Part shown: piece after piece, positions 28,401-37,514 of the stretch | Numbering within the stretch: position 1 is the stretch's first letter | Layout: every line of letters begins with the position of its first letter | DNA from: Trichomonas vaginalis G3 | Lineage: Eukaryota > Parabasalia > Trichomonadida > Trichomonadidae | Direction of reading: 5' to 3' | DNA: 64,000 nucleotides | Assembly (NCBI RefSeq): GCF_026262505.1 | Contig: NC_067205.1 | Span: 7,564,001 to 7,628,000 of the forward strand | Notes under the pieces: model-generated | The model's input: the letters and a program-made list of their open reading frames with translations, nothing else | What the model was told of the DNA's origin: nothing | Database searches by the model: none | Position numbers and translations under genes: made by a program

Positions 28401-30047
28401 TTCGACAGAAGAGCAGAAGATGATTCAATTAAGATTATGAAGATGATAAGAAATTTGACATCTTTCAGTTCACTTCACAACAAAATAGATATTGTTGACA
28501 TGATATTAGAGAAGCGAATTTTCTTGACATATGGATTCAAGTACAATTTCAGAGATTTTTGCTCTGAAGAATTCGGAAATTATTTGGAAAATTTACTTGT
28601 CAAATTTGATTTTTATGACATTTGTCAGAATTTGTTTTCTGTGTACAAACTGAGCGAAACCAATCTTCTCCTTAACATCTGCTACAAGAAAGCGAAGATG
28701 GGTTTGATTGAGTCATTTGATTCGAACTCGATGAAACCAGAAACCGATCTGAACGAATTTGAATTGAATGGATGGAGTAACTCGAAATTGTTTAACTGTT
28801 TCGTTTCTCCTTTTGTTTTCAACAACGAAATTCCGACATTAATGACGAGATCCCTCAAAGATCTGCAGGTCACGAAGGAAGCATCGAATTTCTCCAAGAG
28901 CATCTACAGTTTTGTGAAAGAAACAGTTAAGTACGAGATGACGAATTCGAAGCCAACTCTCTTCGACCCGAAAGAAAAGTCGCACGAAAAACAGGCACTA
29001 ATGAACAAATTCATATTTCTGCTTTCGAGGTACTGCAGCATCGACGAAAGTATCTCCATCCTGACATCGATCGGAAACTTCTCTTCTTCCTACCAGCTCT
29101 TGCACAGCATCGAAGACGAGAACCACAAGAAGAAAGTGTTCAGCGAGTCATTCTTCTACAGGGGAATGATGAGAGAAAAGTCGATCGAAGTCATCAACTT
29201 CATCAAACAGCAGGATCCAAACTTTTACGTCTGCTCATCTCTGTTTGACGGACTGATGGACTACATGAAGGAATACAGACTCTACGAAGGCCTCTACTTC
29301 ATTTACTCCCTTCGAAACATGATGGAGCAGCAGGCGGAAGCAGCTCTGAGTCTTTTCGGAGAGAGCGAAACAATGGTTTCCAAGTTCAACTTCATCGGAA
29401 AGGCTTACGCTTCCATTCTCATGGCAATAAACATCAGATTCCATCCGATTGAGCTGAGCCCTCCTTATGTTCCCAGTTCTGCATCGAACTACGAACTGCG
29501 AGAGAGTCTGAACGCAGTGAACATAATGATGCAGTTCTGCCAGTTCTGTCTGTCGAGGAAGATCAACGTTAATTCTGATGACATAGACTTGGTCCACAAC
29601 CCTCGATGTGCAGCAAGAATGGCAGCGATCTTGAGCATCGAAGAGCACGAGAAGGACTTGTACCAGCAGATTATTAGATCATTCTCAGTCAGTGACAGAG
29701 ACTTGGAGAGTGGTTTCTGTTACGTTGTGAAGCAGAAACGTGTGGAGGAAGTTTTCAACTTCTTGACACAGATGAAGACGAAGAACGAAGAACTCTCTAT
29801 CAGAATCATGGAGTCGTATTTGAGATGGCTTTGCCTCACGAACAACTTCTTTTGGATTCCTATCTTCATCAGACTTGAAGATGATCCAGTTCGACGTGCT
29901 TTGCTGTTCATTGAATACGACTTCTTGGATGATGCAAACGCAATTATATTTGAGCACAACATAGATGACCTCTCAGACTTGCTCGCATACAGAGCTTCAC
30001 AGATTGCATGCACTATGGTAATGCTTAGATATAGGAAATCTGAATAA
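25467..30047 (+). CDS. Very large helical (solenoid-like) protein, unknown
   Basis: Starting at MQGIDDRSTW, the intact frame encodes 1,526 residues (17 more if the upstream ATG at 25,416 were used). The sequence is almost entirely predicted helix with regular Leu/Ile/Phe spacing and many Asn/Asp/Lys/Glu. No transmembrane segment, signal peptide or enzyme motif is evident. The C-terminal 150 residues (DLESGFCYVVKQKRVEEVFN, then RRALLFIEYDFLDDANAI) look like paired-helix repeats. Such alpha-solenoids act in vesicle tethers, nuclear pores or spatacsin/spastizin-type trafficking proteins, and a distant relation to the last is possible but only an impression. The middle and 3' third use more G/C than the 5' third. 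Confidence 0.85.
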   Translation: MQGIDDRSTWDSYYHCCFNEMPLPSLFVDFSEKTILLQELKRFLISEENIKDNLDNKYKVQSYIKYLGESIPDNSREIVLNDLLNSDDQIIQQLVSYILKGKKLYQSDEAFIHNISFFLLLFHDTNSGAFEVLYPEVKKFIETITYEHLFDILGPDLLTIVHELPQSFLSKIAIDVHSITELFKSSYILTNINSCDILQKRITNQYQFPKQFPFISDEYFTCVNTVITQNKSFMDLLSTLAITDLASFDFQNLLIHFNGFQYLIPYFIVANQQLLYSNLDESVQILSADYLPSPATDLVIRFSNDQKLLEMISFCNGGDLILSPADLMDSSLVFHLQNVISNTEILEYAEKKYFLVSDEDSAEDFDFIRCYNIFRNFFSIFQSPPTHTKKFLDLISSSFKEIKTNHVRDAMVYDLFSLLFLKNKSNKFIVTTQIAKAILKLINPFTDNKFIKNANSMLNGQFTFWRQDPPFESYLTRDSTNIFRAIEGKNWNLANDLTNGLPYYRNFYVLSCSVDAMINNKTLPDEAVEYKDLINLEVGFSTYSFDLLRSCVKKFSEYKEIIEKRDLNCFDILQNEKWQTINTFLDIFDSLDNFDDFLVTIQNSKNLHHFICDVNFYLKYSNYNETFDYVKAISNALKMNKIDDAKQMSLFVGKDLIEIILTNREKFDITKEYILSEYPSNPVLITMIAVSEFGSEISSEISISDVLKRYLDQKIETKTRNDKEMFMELFEKLKANDDNFDDIIYNLDHLKILKEVLCLEIVNDAVIKLLEIVSYQANPGEIYQIDTIKIKNFNANNKSLSDKEKTLKFIEKFDKNLTLRYLSDFEFSVSKDAFVLLYEKNKEDVVFVSKITNISKAHFELIKSLKEKDKSQKENAENKMSKDVKTAFENLSAEFGNCREKEDVVEMIEKDANLIFKLTKLQKVFFDDEFLLKTISKFPKLDEKVKILAHLSEFFSEKEIFVNLVDKLMTEEICQLDVFDRRAEDDSIKIMKMIRNLTSFSSLHNKIDIVDMILEKRIFLTYGFKYNFRDFCSEEFGNYLENLLVKFDFYDICQNLFSVYKLSETNLLLNICYKKAKMGLIESFDSNSMKPETDLNEFELNGWSNSKLFNCFVSPFVFNNEIPTLMTRSLKDLQVTKEASNFSKSIYSFVKETVKYEMTNSKPTLFDPKEKSHEKQALMNKFIFLLSRYCSIDESISILTSIGNFSSSYQLLHSIEDENHKKKVFSESFFYRGMMREKSIEVINFIKQQDPNFYVCSSLFDGLMDYMKEYRLYEGLYFIYSLRNMMEQQAEAALSLFGESETMVSKFNFIGKAYASILMAINIRFHPIELSPPYVPSSASNYELRESLNAVNIMMQFCQFCLSRKINVNSDDIDLVHNPRCAARMAAILSIEEHEKDLYQQIIRSFSVSDRDLESGFCYVVKQKRVEEVFNFLTQMKTKNEELSIRIMESYLRWLCLTNNFFWIPIFIRLEDDPVRRALLFIEYDFLDDANAIIFEHNIDDLSDLLAYRASQIACTMVMLRYRKSE

Positions 30048-30309
30048 TCATTGTACATTAAATAAAAGTATTTTTAATAATAATATTTTTATGCAACGTT
30101 TATTTATAAATTATTTCGTTGGGAATTATATGCATTTATATCACACCTTCCAGATTGTATCTCATTGAAATCATTTTGAACCGAATTCACTCCGAAATTT
30201 CTGTTATCTAAAGGGATGAAATGACGAATTTTATTCTCTAATTGAAAGAAATTAAATGGATTTTTGTTTGTTTTAATGAAGATTATTGGACAAAATTGTA
30301 AATATTTTT

Positions 30310-30773
30310 GTGTTATTATTCATTTTCAGAATGTAATAAAGGGATTGATCAATGAGTTTATTATATTTCGCATTTCCAGTGTAAGAAATATTAATATTCG
30401 TTGAAACAGTTCCAGATTCTCCAAGAAAGGTAACATTATCATGGATTATTAGATTTAACTAGGAGGAAACCAAATAATACAAAAATTGCATATCGATTAA
30501 GGAATTTTGACAAATTTCGAGGTATTGAATGTTTCCAAAACCAAAGGCCCATTCACTTACTATTCTATTAGGAGAAAATTTGAAACTTCCTATTGATTTT
30601 ACATTTTCACTTAATGATACATTAGTTAATGAAGTACAATTAAAAAAATAATAGGCCGGGATTACTTCAATTTGACCCTTGATATCAGCACTGGATATAC
30701 TCTGGTTATTCGCATATGTCTTAGAAAGAATCTCACCTGAGAATATGCAATGAAACGACTCATTACAACTCAC
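30310..30773 (-). pseudogene. BspA-like leucine-rich-repeat remnant
   Basis: On the minus strand the segment IEVIPAYYFFNCTSLTNVSL-SENVKSIGSF matches the BspA (Treponema-type) leucine-rich repeat, in which I-x-x-I-x-x-x-x-F-x-x-C-x-S-L-x-x-V-x-L recurs every ~23 residues. Further downstream, a shifted frame (NVTFLGESGTVSTNINISYTG, about 30,330-30,450) looks like the post-repeat part of the same kind of surface protein. The frame changes between them and only one clear repeat survives. A hAT-like element starts 19 bases from the 5' end. BspA-like proteins are one of the largest trichomonad surface families, so a degenerate copy is unsurprising. Confidence 0.6.
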
Positions 30774-30791
30774 ATACAGTTAAAAAAAATG

Positions 30792-31905
30792 TAGGGTTGT
30801 TAGATTCCCGACGATAGGTGTCTTGGAAGATTTGCCTGGTGTCATCATAGTGTCTTTAAATCAAAATTTTTATTTTGGAGTTAGCTTTATTGATTTTTCA
30901 ATAAAAAACATTTCTAAAACAAGAAAATAAAATGATAAAATATTTATATTTTATATAAGGATCTTATATATTTAAAATAAATATCATTTTATTTTTTTCA
31001 TTGGTGTCTGTCAAACCATAATACACTATTCAAAAATTCAATGTGTCTTGCGGTTTCAAAAGACACCTTCAAATTGAACGATAGCACAGACACTATTGAA
31101 TTTTACCCATTGTATTTAGTTTTTACCCTTTTTATTTTTAAGAATTAATGACTGAAACAGCCGTTTTGCTATGACCTCAATCACTTTTATTTATTATTTT
31201 AAATATTATTTAATTTTATTATTTGAATAGGCCAACTTATATTTGAGAAGCTCAATTTGAGACCACTTAATACATTGAAATATCATAAATATTGAAATAT
31301 TAAAAAGTGTATTTCAAAATATTGAAATTATAAAAATTTATAATACTGAAATTGAGACAAATTAATAAATTCAATGTGTTTTTTTTGAAATAACTCTCAA
31401 ATATTATTTTTTGTTTATTTAATGATGAATAAATATGATTGCTTTAGTCAATCATAAAAACTAATTTAAGTTTAAAATAATGAAAGGATAATTTGATCGT
31501 TTTTTAAAATACAATTATTTTTGATGATTTGCAAGAATCTTTGAAAAGAATATAATATAGGTTCTATTTTTGTAAAATTTATCCAAATCATGTATTACAT
31601 AAATTACGATTAAAACGATGAAAGAACCAAAACGTGTGTTTTGTGTTTTGTTGTTGCGTGTTGGATGCGGGATCCTGTTATTTCCGAAATCGACAAAAAA
31701 TTTGGAAATTTAATTTCCGAAATCGAAATTATATTAATGTTTTTAATATTCTTATATCAAAAGGATTAAAGTTCATTAAGAGAAAAACAATTCTTCTTCT
31801 TCAATCTATTGGCGCATTTATTTCTACACGCCAATAAGGAAGGGAAAATTATAAGACACCATGGTGTCTTCAAAACGCTAATTTTTGATATTTTTAACAA
31901 CCCTA
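30792..31905. mobile_element. Non-autonomous hAT-like element
   Basis: Terminal inverted repeats TAGGGTTGTTA (30,792-30,802) and TAACAACCCTA (31,895-31,905) are perfect over 11 bp. The 8-bp flanks AAAAAATG are identical on both sides (30,784-30,791 and 31,906-31,913). An 8-bp target duplication with TAGGG-type ends is characteristic of hAT transposons. Subterminal GGTGTCTT/AAGACACC motifs occur near both ends (about 30,826 and 31,854). The 1,114-bp interior is AT-rich without transposase, hence non-autonomous. Confidence 0.8.
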
Positions 31906-32006
31906 AAAAAATGTCGGGATCAGAACATTCAAATTTTTAATAGAAGTAAACCATTCAATATCAAAAAAAGTGCATTGTCATTTTTCAAAACAATTTATAA
32001 CTTTAA

Positions 32007-32648
32007 GTGAAATTAATTCCGATACATGGGAGGAATTTCATATACAGCATATACGATAGGAAAGTATATAAGTTAGTCTTCGATCATGATCAAAATTATG
32101 GGAAATGCTTTGATAGTGAGAATGATGCCCGGCACAACAACTCTAAAGGTATGTTTTCCATTTTGGATGATCTCAGTTCCAGTACATATATTATGGAAGA
32201 CAACCTTCGCCATTTTATTCTTGATTATCCACTTCTCGAAAAGATTAACGTATTTCAGCAACTCTACTCACCTCTTGATGATATAGAAAAACCAAGAAAT
32301 TACATAGCAGTCGATTTTAAGGCGAATTTAACTGAAATTCCCTCCAATGAATGGGGAGGACTTGTAAAAAACACACTAAAAAATGATGGTAGGGTGACAA
32401 CATTAATAGATGGTCATCCAGGGCGAGATACTTACTATTATGCCATTGGTTTATATTGTACAGCGCATGATCGATATATTGAAAGAGGCCTTCCCACGAA
32501 CGACAACGACCAATTAACTAAACATGTTAGATTGTGGGCTATGGTTCCAGCAACGTACGATATGATCTACTGTCCTTCGATTCAGTCTTATTATTTCTTA
32601 AATAACTTTGCGTGCTTCTTTGTTTTCCTTTTATTCCCACCTAAATGA
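32007..32648 (+). CDS. Open frame of 213 codons, unknown; probably partial
   Basis: The frame is open from 32,007, where it begins with GTG, which is not a normal eukaryotic start. The first ATG in frame is at MFSILDDLSS (codon 49), giving about 165 residues. The sequence is rich in Tyr, Asp and Asn and ends in a hydrophobic stretch (NNFACFFVFLLFPPK) that could be a C-terminal membrane anchor. Composition is protein-like rather than random (IDGHPGRDTYYYAIGLYC). It sits between the hAT-like element and a pair of long hairpins, so it may be the remainder of a gene whose 5' end was lost. No family is recognised. Confidence 0.4.
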   Translation: MKLIPIHGRNFIYSIYDRKVYKLVFDHDQNYGKCFDSENDARHNNSKGMFSILDDLSSSTYIMEDNLRHFILDYPLLEKINVFQQLYSPLDDIEKPRNYIAVDFKANLTEIPSNEWGGLVKNTLKNDGRVTTLIDGHPGRDTYYYAIGLYCTAHDRYIERGLPTNDNDQLTKHVRLWAMVPATYDMIYCPSIQSYYFLNNFACFFVFLLFPPK

Positions 32649-32697
32649 AGCATTCAATCATATTTTTATTATACTAACCATATAAACCTTTAAAAAT

Positions 32698-32835
32698 TTA
32701 CACTTTTCCGATGTTTTGTCAGGGGCGCGAAGCGACCCAAAAAATGTCGGAAAAGTGTAATTCTCAGATATATGATTATTTTTGCTTTTAATGCCGAACA
32801 GCATTTGAATCAAAAATAATCGTATGTCTGAGAAT
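32698..32835. repeat. Two consecutive long hairpins
   Basis: Hairpin A (32,698-32,760) pairs TTACACTTTTCCGA with TCGGAAAAGTGTAA around a GC head GGGGCGCGAAGCGACCC, which includes the very stable GCGAAGC mini-hairpin. Hairpin B (32,760-32,835) pairs ATTCTCAGA...ATGATTATTTTTG with CAAAAATAATCGTATGTCTGAGAAT. They directly adjoin, like the multi-hairpin units at 19.3 kb but with different sequence. Confidence 0.75.
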
Positions 32836-32882
32836 TTATCTTTACATAAGAAATGGTGATTGGCAGTTGCTTATTAAATTAA

Positions 32883-35711
32883 ATGAAGATGCTAAATTAT
32901 TTTCAGTTACTTCTACCGTATTCTAAAAATCCCAAGGAATTTTTTTTCAAAGGAATCCCTTTCAAATGTTCTTGGGCTAAAATTTTTTCAGTGGAAAACT
33001 TTGCATACTTTATTGATTTTCTATTTTTCCATTTCTATAAAAATTTTTTCATGAGCACTCACTTTCCAATTAATCCCAATGTCAAGGAACTATTTGATAC
33101 CATAGATCTTCTATGGTCCATGAAAGAAGAAAGCCTTGGAGAAATATTTGAAAAAGTCAAATATTGCATTGACCATAATTATCTAGACGCGTACCACTTT
33201 GCAGAAATAGGAAATTTATTATATATGATCGATGTCAGACTCATAGAAACTATATGCAAATACGAAGAATCTTTATTTATGAATTACAATTTAGAATATG
33301 AGAATTGTCATTTTATTTTCAGACCAAGACTACGTTCAGCACTTATACTTATGAATGTTATTGTCGATATAATACCTGAACAATTCGAAGAGATGACACT
33401 TCCAGATTTATTAAATCCAATCAAAGAAGGAACAATTATTCATGCATTAGTATTTGATAATCTTGACGAACTAGTTCAATCTCTTACACTTAGCAGGTCA
33501 GATCCAAATAGTTTCATTGAAGATGACATTTCATTTTTAGATTTTTCAGCAAAGCATAACAGCTTGAAATGTTTTGACTATTTACTATCCAAAGGTGCCA
33601 AAATCACCAACAATACGCTCAGATATTCCTTATTTTCAGATAATACTCAACTAATCGAAAAAATTTTAACCAAAGTCCAGATGACGAACAGCACCATCGA
33701 CACTTGCATACTAACACACAACATGAAGTTGGCGACATGGATACGTGATACGAAGAAAATTGCGCCAATGTTCCACGATTGCGCCAGATTGTATGACTTC
33801 AACCTGATGTTTGACAAGATCAACCGCAAGAACAACGTCAACTTCGTCGACAAAGAGTCAAACACAGTTCTAAACGCATTGGCTAGATTTGGTGTCACTT
33901 TTTTGGTAAAAACCTTCATTGATTTCGAAGCGAAGCCAAATCTTTTGCCTCCGAACGGCTCACTCCCTCTCGTCGACGCTGTTGTCAGCGGTTTCCTGGA
34001 TACAGTAATCTGCCTAATAAAATGCGGTGCAGAAATAAACGTGACAGATAAAGACGGTTTGACAATACAGCATTATTCGTGTTTTGGGACATTAGACGTT
34101 GTCAAGTACTTCTACAAGAAGGAGCATTTGCCTTACGATGTCGTCGACTCTGTTGAAAACTGGACTCCAATTTTCTACGCTGTAAAATATGGAAAATTTG
34201 ACATTGTAAACTATTTACTTGACAAAAAAGAGAATATCAAGATCAAAGACAAAAACAAGAGATCGTTACTCCGTGTTGCCGTGGAATACAAACAGCCGTC
34301 AATCGTCCATTTACTCCTGATGAAAGGGGAGATGGATCCAAATGAAAAATGGGCAAATGGATTGACGCTTTTGATGCAATCTATAGACAACAACGATGAA
34401 GACACAGCAATAAGACTTGTAGAGTATGGTGCCGAATTCAACAAAGCTGACAAAGATAAGAAATATCCTTTGATTCAAGCTTTGTACAAAGGACACTTCG
34501 ATCTCGCTGTCGAAATGATTTTGAGGAAAGCGAATGTTAACTGCGCTGACAGAACAGGAATGACTCCTTTAGGCGTTTGCTGCAAGTACGGTGATTATGA
34601 TATGGCAAAGATTCTCATTGAAAGAGGTGCAAACATCAACTGCGATTTAGGAAATGGAATGAATATTTTGTACATGGCAGCAACTTCGCAAAATTTCAAT
34701 ATCGTTGAATTACTTGCAGGCAACAATGTTGATATGAATCAGAGGCAGACTTTGTTGGCTCCTCCTTTGAACATCATTGTTACATACGAGAAATACGATT
34801 TGTTAAAGAAAATGCTGCAAATCAAGCCATGTAACATTGATTACACAGGAATAGGAGAAGTAAATGCTTTGATGGCATCTGTAGAAATGAATCTTTGTGA
34901 AGCAGTAAATATTCTCTTGGATTACGGAGCAAATATCGAATTTGTAACTAAAACAGAAAAGGATACACCTCTCTTGAGATGCTGCAGATTCGATTGCAGC
35001 GATGTTCTCAAGGTGTTGATAAGAAGAGGCGCAAGATTGGATGTGAAATGCGCTGGTGGATTTTCACCAGTTCACCTTGCAAGTTCTACAAATTCCTTCA
35101 ACTCTTTGAAAGTTCTTATTGATAATGGTTGTGATATCAATGTCAAACATAGCCAGGGACTGAATGCCTTGGGAATGGCCTGCACACAAGGGGCTCTTGG
35201 CAGTGTAAAGACTCTGTTGAAGGCCGGCATCGATGTCAACAGTTTGAACTCTCTAGTTATTCCTCATCTCTTCACGAGCGAAGAAAACATGAGTGATATC
35301 AGCACGAAAATCATTTGTTTCCTTATTAAATATGGTTTGAATGTAAATGTCGCATATGAAGGCGGCATCACAATCAAAGAGCTAGCATTGTCGAAAAAGA
35401 ACAATGAAGTTTTGAGGTACTTGATTAGATATGATAGAGATCCGATGATTAGACTTTTGGGATCGAATTTTGATCTGATCGCAAATCAGCTGATGCAGCT
35501 TCCGCCGTCGTTCGATGAGGATGATTGGGAAGATATGGGCGAATTGCAGTACCACGGAAAGCCTGTTTCAACTGGAAAAGGAAAGCCAGTAAGAGGAAAA
35601 GAAAATACTGACGATTTTCCACTTCCTTTCCAGATGGGTGGATCTGGTGATGGATCTGCTCCTGATATTGGACAAGCTCTTGGAAGTCTTCTCAAGTTCT
35701 TCAAGAAATAA
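32883..35711 (+). CDS. Large ankyrin-repeat protein
   Basis: The intact frame encodes up to 942 residues. The second likely start is ATG 33,051 (MSTHFPINPNVKELFDTIDL, 886 residues). It is preceded by TTTTTTCATG, resembling an initiator, and begins the N-terminal helical domain that trichomonad ankyrin proteins share (KYCIDHNYLDAYHFAEIGNL), so it is the better choice. About 16-18 ankyrin repeats follow from roughly residue 200 to 860 (for example DRTGMTPLGVCCKYGDYDMA, AGGFSPVHLASSTNSFNSLK). The C-terminus is a low-complexity Gly/Lys/Pro tail (GKPVSTGKGKPVRGKE) ending SLLKFFKK. The repeats mediate protein binding, and the partner is unknown. Ankyrin proteins are the largest gene family in these parasites. 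Confidence 0.9.
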   Translation: MKMLNYFQLLLPYSKNPKEFFFKGIPFKCSWAKIFSVENFAYFIDFLFFHFYKNFFMSTHFPINPNVKELFDTIDLLWSMKEESLGEIFEKVKYCIDHNYLDAYHFAEIGNLLYMIDVRLIETICKYEESLFMNYNLEYENCHFIFRPRLRSALILMNVIVDIIPEQFEEMTLPDLLNPIKEGTIIHALVFDNLDELVQSLTLSRSDPNSFIEDDISFLDFSAKHNSLKCFDYLLSKGAKITNNTLRYSLFSDNTQLIEKILTKVQMTNSTIDTCILTHNMKLATWIRDTKKIAPMFHDCARLYDFNLMFDKINRKNNVNFVDKESNTVLNALARFGVTFLVKTFIDFEAKPNLLPPNGSLPLVDAVVSGFLDTVICLIKCGAEINVTDKDGLTIQHYSCFGTLDVVKYFYKKEHLPYDVVDSVENWTPIFYAVKYGKFDIVNYLLDKKENIKIKDKNKRSLLRVAVEYKQPSIVHLLLMKGEMDPNEKWANGLTLLMQSIDNNDEDTAIRLVEYGAEFNKADKDKKYPLIQALYKGHFDLAVEMILRKANVNCADRTGMTPLGVCCKYGDYDMAKILIERGANINCDLGNGMNILYMAATSQNFNIVELLAGNNVDMNQRQTLLAPPLNIIVTYEKYDLLKKMLQIKPCNIDYTGIGEVNALMASVEMNLCEAVNILLDYGANIEFVTKTEKDTPLLRCCRFDCSDVLKVLIRRGARLDVKCAGGFSPVHLASSTNSFNSLKVLIDNGCDINVKHSQGLNALGMACTQGALGSVKTLLKAGIDVNSLNSLVIPHLFTSEENMSDISTKIICFLIKYGLNVNVAYEGGITIKELALSKKNNEVLRYLIRYDRDPMIRLLGSNFDLIANQLMQLPPSFDEDDWEDMGELQYHGKPVSTGKGKPVRGKENTDDFPLPFQMGGSGDGSAPDIGQALGSLLKFFKK

Positions 35712-36016
35712 TAAATTTAATTATATTGTATATTTTATGCTATAAAGTATTTTGTATTAATGGATAAGTTTTTTTATACTAATATTATGGAAAATTAATT
35801 TCATAAAAAATATTAACTGATAAGTGACAAAATTATTGGGAAAACATCTTATCCTCCTTCAATTAATATAAATTAGATATGTGTAATGTCTTATTTGGTT
35901 AATAATATTCGAAATTATTCTTTAGTGTTGATATTGGAGCGCCATATTTATGAATGTGAAAGCACTATAGGTACCTTTTTTGTTTTATTAACATGGATTG
36001 AATAAAATAGAATCAA
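35712..36016. other. Intergenic region
   Basis: About 305 AT-rich bases between the ankyrin and DENN-like genes. No feature other than general AT richness. Confidence 0.5.
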
Positions 36017-37210
36017 ATGTCAACTTTGGTTGAAGGAATAACTTTGCAAAAATTTACGAGACCTGAAGGACCTTGTCTTTTAGTGAATTTACCGGAAAGT
36101 TTTACGCTATTTACCAAGAAAAAGCAACTCTTATCAATAACTTTTCCAGAAATCAATACAAATAATACAATTTATTCATTTTCAATAAAAGTTTTATTCG
36201 GATTTTGCTGGGTTTTTACGTATGAAAACGAACTATACTCAATTTGTATCGGAACTCGTTATCCTTACGCAGTAATATTTTTCGACTTCTTAAAAGATGC
36301 AATTAAACTACTTAAAAAAGAAATTCCAGAAGCAAGAGTTAATAAAATGTACGAAGTACTTAAGAAATGGAGATCTGATCCAAATTCACCAAACGTTATT
36401 GCGCCATTTTTATCAGCCGAACGTATATATCCTCTGGACGTAAATTTAACTCATTTCATGGCTTACGATCCATCAGTTTTTGTTAATGATGAAGCCAAAA
36501 TTGATGATCTTTGGAACTCTTTGGTAACAGGCAAAGGAATCTTACTGATCGGAAATACTCCTGAACAAGCATCTCAAGCCGCATATTCTGTTCTCTCACT
36601 TATTGCTCCTTACAAATATATTGAAATGATTAACATTTATACTGGATTAGGAGATCCAAGATTTCTAGACATTATCAACGGATCAACAAAGTGGAAGATT
36701 GTTGCTACAACCAATGCATTAGCAGCCGATAGATGTCAGCAATTCAAAACTATTATTAAATTGCCAGCAAGAAATTATAATCCATCGCCAGAATTGAGGG
36801 CAATTTTGCAAAAGAAAACGGCAAAATTGTTTTATAGAATCGAATTGCAGTTCAATAAACGAATTGAAGTTGATCCTTATTCTGATATCCTTGAATATCC
36901 ACTTTCTGCTCAGCAAATTAATGAAATTATACAACACCTCAAAATGACAACAGAAAATTTTGATTTATTGCAGAAAATGAACTTTTTCCAAGAATGGAAG
37001 AAATCGATCATATTTAGATCAAAATTTAGAGAATCATTTTTATCTTTTATTCCTAAACAAGTGATTGCAACAAAGAATGAAGCAGAACTCAAGAAGATTT
37101 CGAAAATTTTAGAGTTCTTATCTTCGAAGTATAAAAATGATATCCATATGAGCGCAGTGATATCAGAGCATATAAAATTAGTCAATAATAGACTTCAGCC
37201 ATCCCAATGA
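36017..37210 (+). CDS. DENN-domain-like protein (DENND6/AFI1-like)
   Basis: The intact 397-residue frame resembles divergent DENN proteins, which activate Rab GTPases by nucleotide exchange. Residues ~55-105 (FSIKVLFGFCWVFTYENELY...YPYAVIFFDFLKDA) fit the upstream longin-like uDENN part. Residues ~165-255 (IDDLWNSLVTGKGILLIGNT, SVLSLIAPYKYIEMINIYTG, DPRFLDI, KWKIVATTNALAADRCQQFK) follow the cDENN pattern L-W-x-x-v-l-x-G-x-P-l-l-v-x-x-x-s-P, s-l-x-x-P-l-x-y and v-G-x-T-N-P-x-F seen in DENND6. A helical C-terminus follows. It would act on endosomal or secretory traffic. The ATG is preceded by AATCAA, possibly a weak initiator. The family call rests on pattern reading and needs a profile search. 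Confidence 0.6.
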   Translation: MSTLVEGITLQKFTRPEGPCLLVNLPESFTLFTKKKQLLSITFPEINTNNTIYSFSIKVLFGFCWVFTYENELYSICIGTRYPYAVIFFDFLKDAIKLLKKEIPEARVNKMYEVLKKWRSDPNSPNVIAPFLSAERIYPLDVNLTHFMAYDPSVFVNDEAKIDDLWNSLVTGKGILLIGNTPEQASQAAYSVLSLIAPYKYIEMINIYTGLGDPRFLDIINGSTKWKIVATTNALAADRCQQFKTIIKLPARNYNPSPELRAILQKKTAKLFYRIELQFNKRIEVDPYSDILEYPLSAQQINEIIQHLKMTTENFDLLQKMNFFQEWKKSIIFRSKFRESFLSFIPKQVIATKNEAELKKISKILEFLSSKYKNDIHMSAVISEHIKLVNNRLQPSQ

Positions 37211-37514
37211 GACTGATCGCATTTTTATAATAATATTGATCGAAAACCTATCTTTTCATTCCATAAAATAATAAATGTGTTTGTTTTTAATTGTAATTTT
37301 GCTCTTTCTCTATCATTTTTGTTCAGTTTTGTTTTTATCGCTTAAATATGCAATAATTTTTCATAAGTAACCTATAGTTTTGATTGCACCAAATGTTAAA
37401 TGGTTAAAGGTGATTGTAAATGACTAATCGATTACCATCATAAATCATAATAAATAAAAAATCATTTCAAAATTAATGATAGAACAAACAATTTTTAGCT
37501 TTTGATCAAATAAA
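37211..37514. other. Intergenic region between convergent genes
   Basis: About 300 AT-rich bases separating the 3' ends of the DENN-like gene (+) and the Myb gene (-). Nothing else is supported. Confidence 0.5.
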
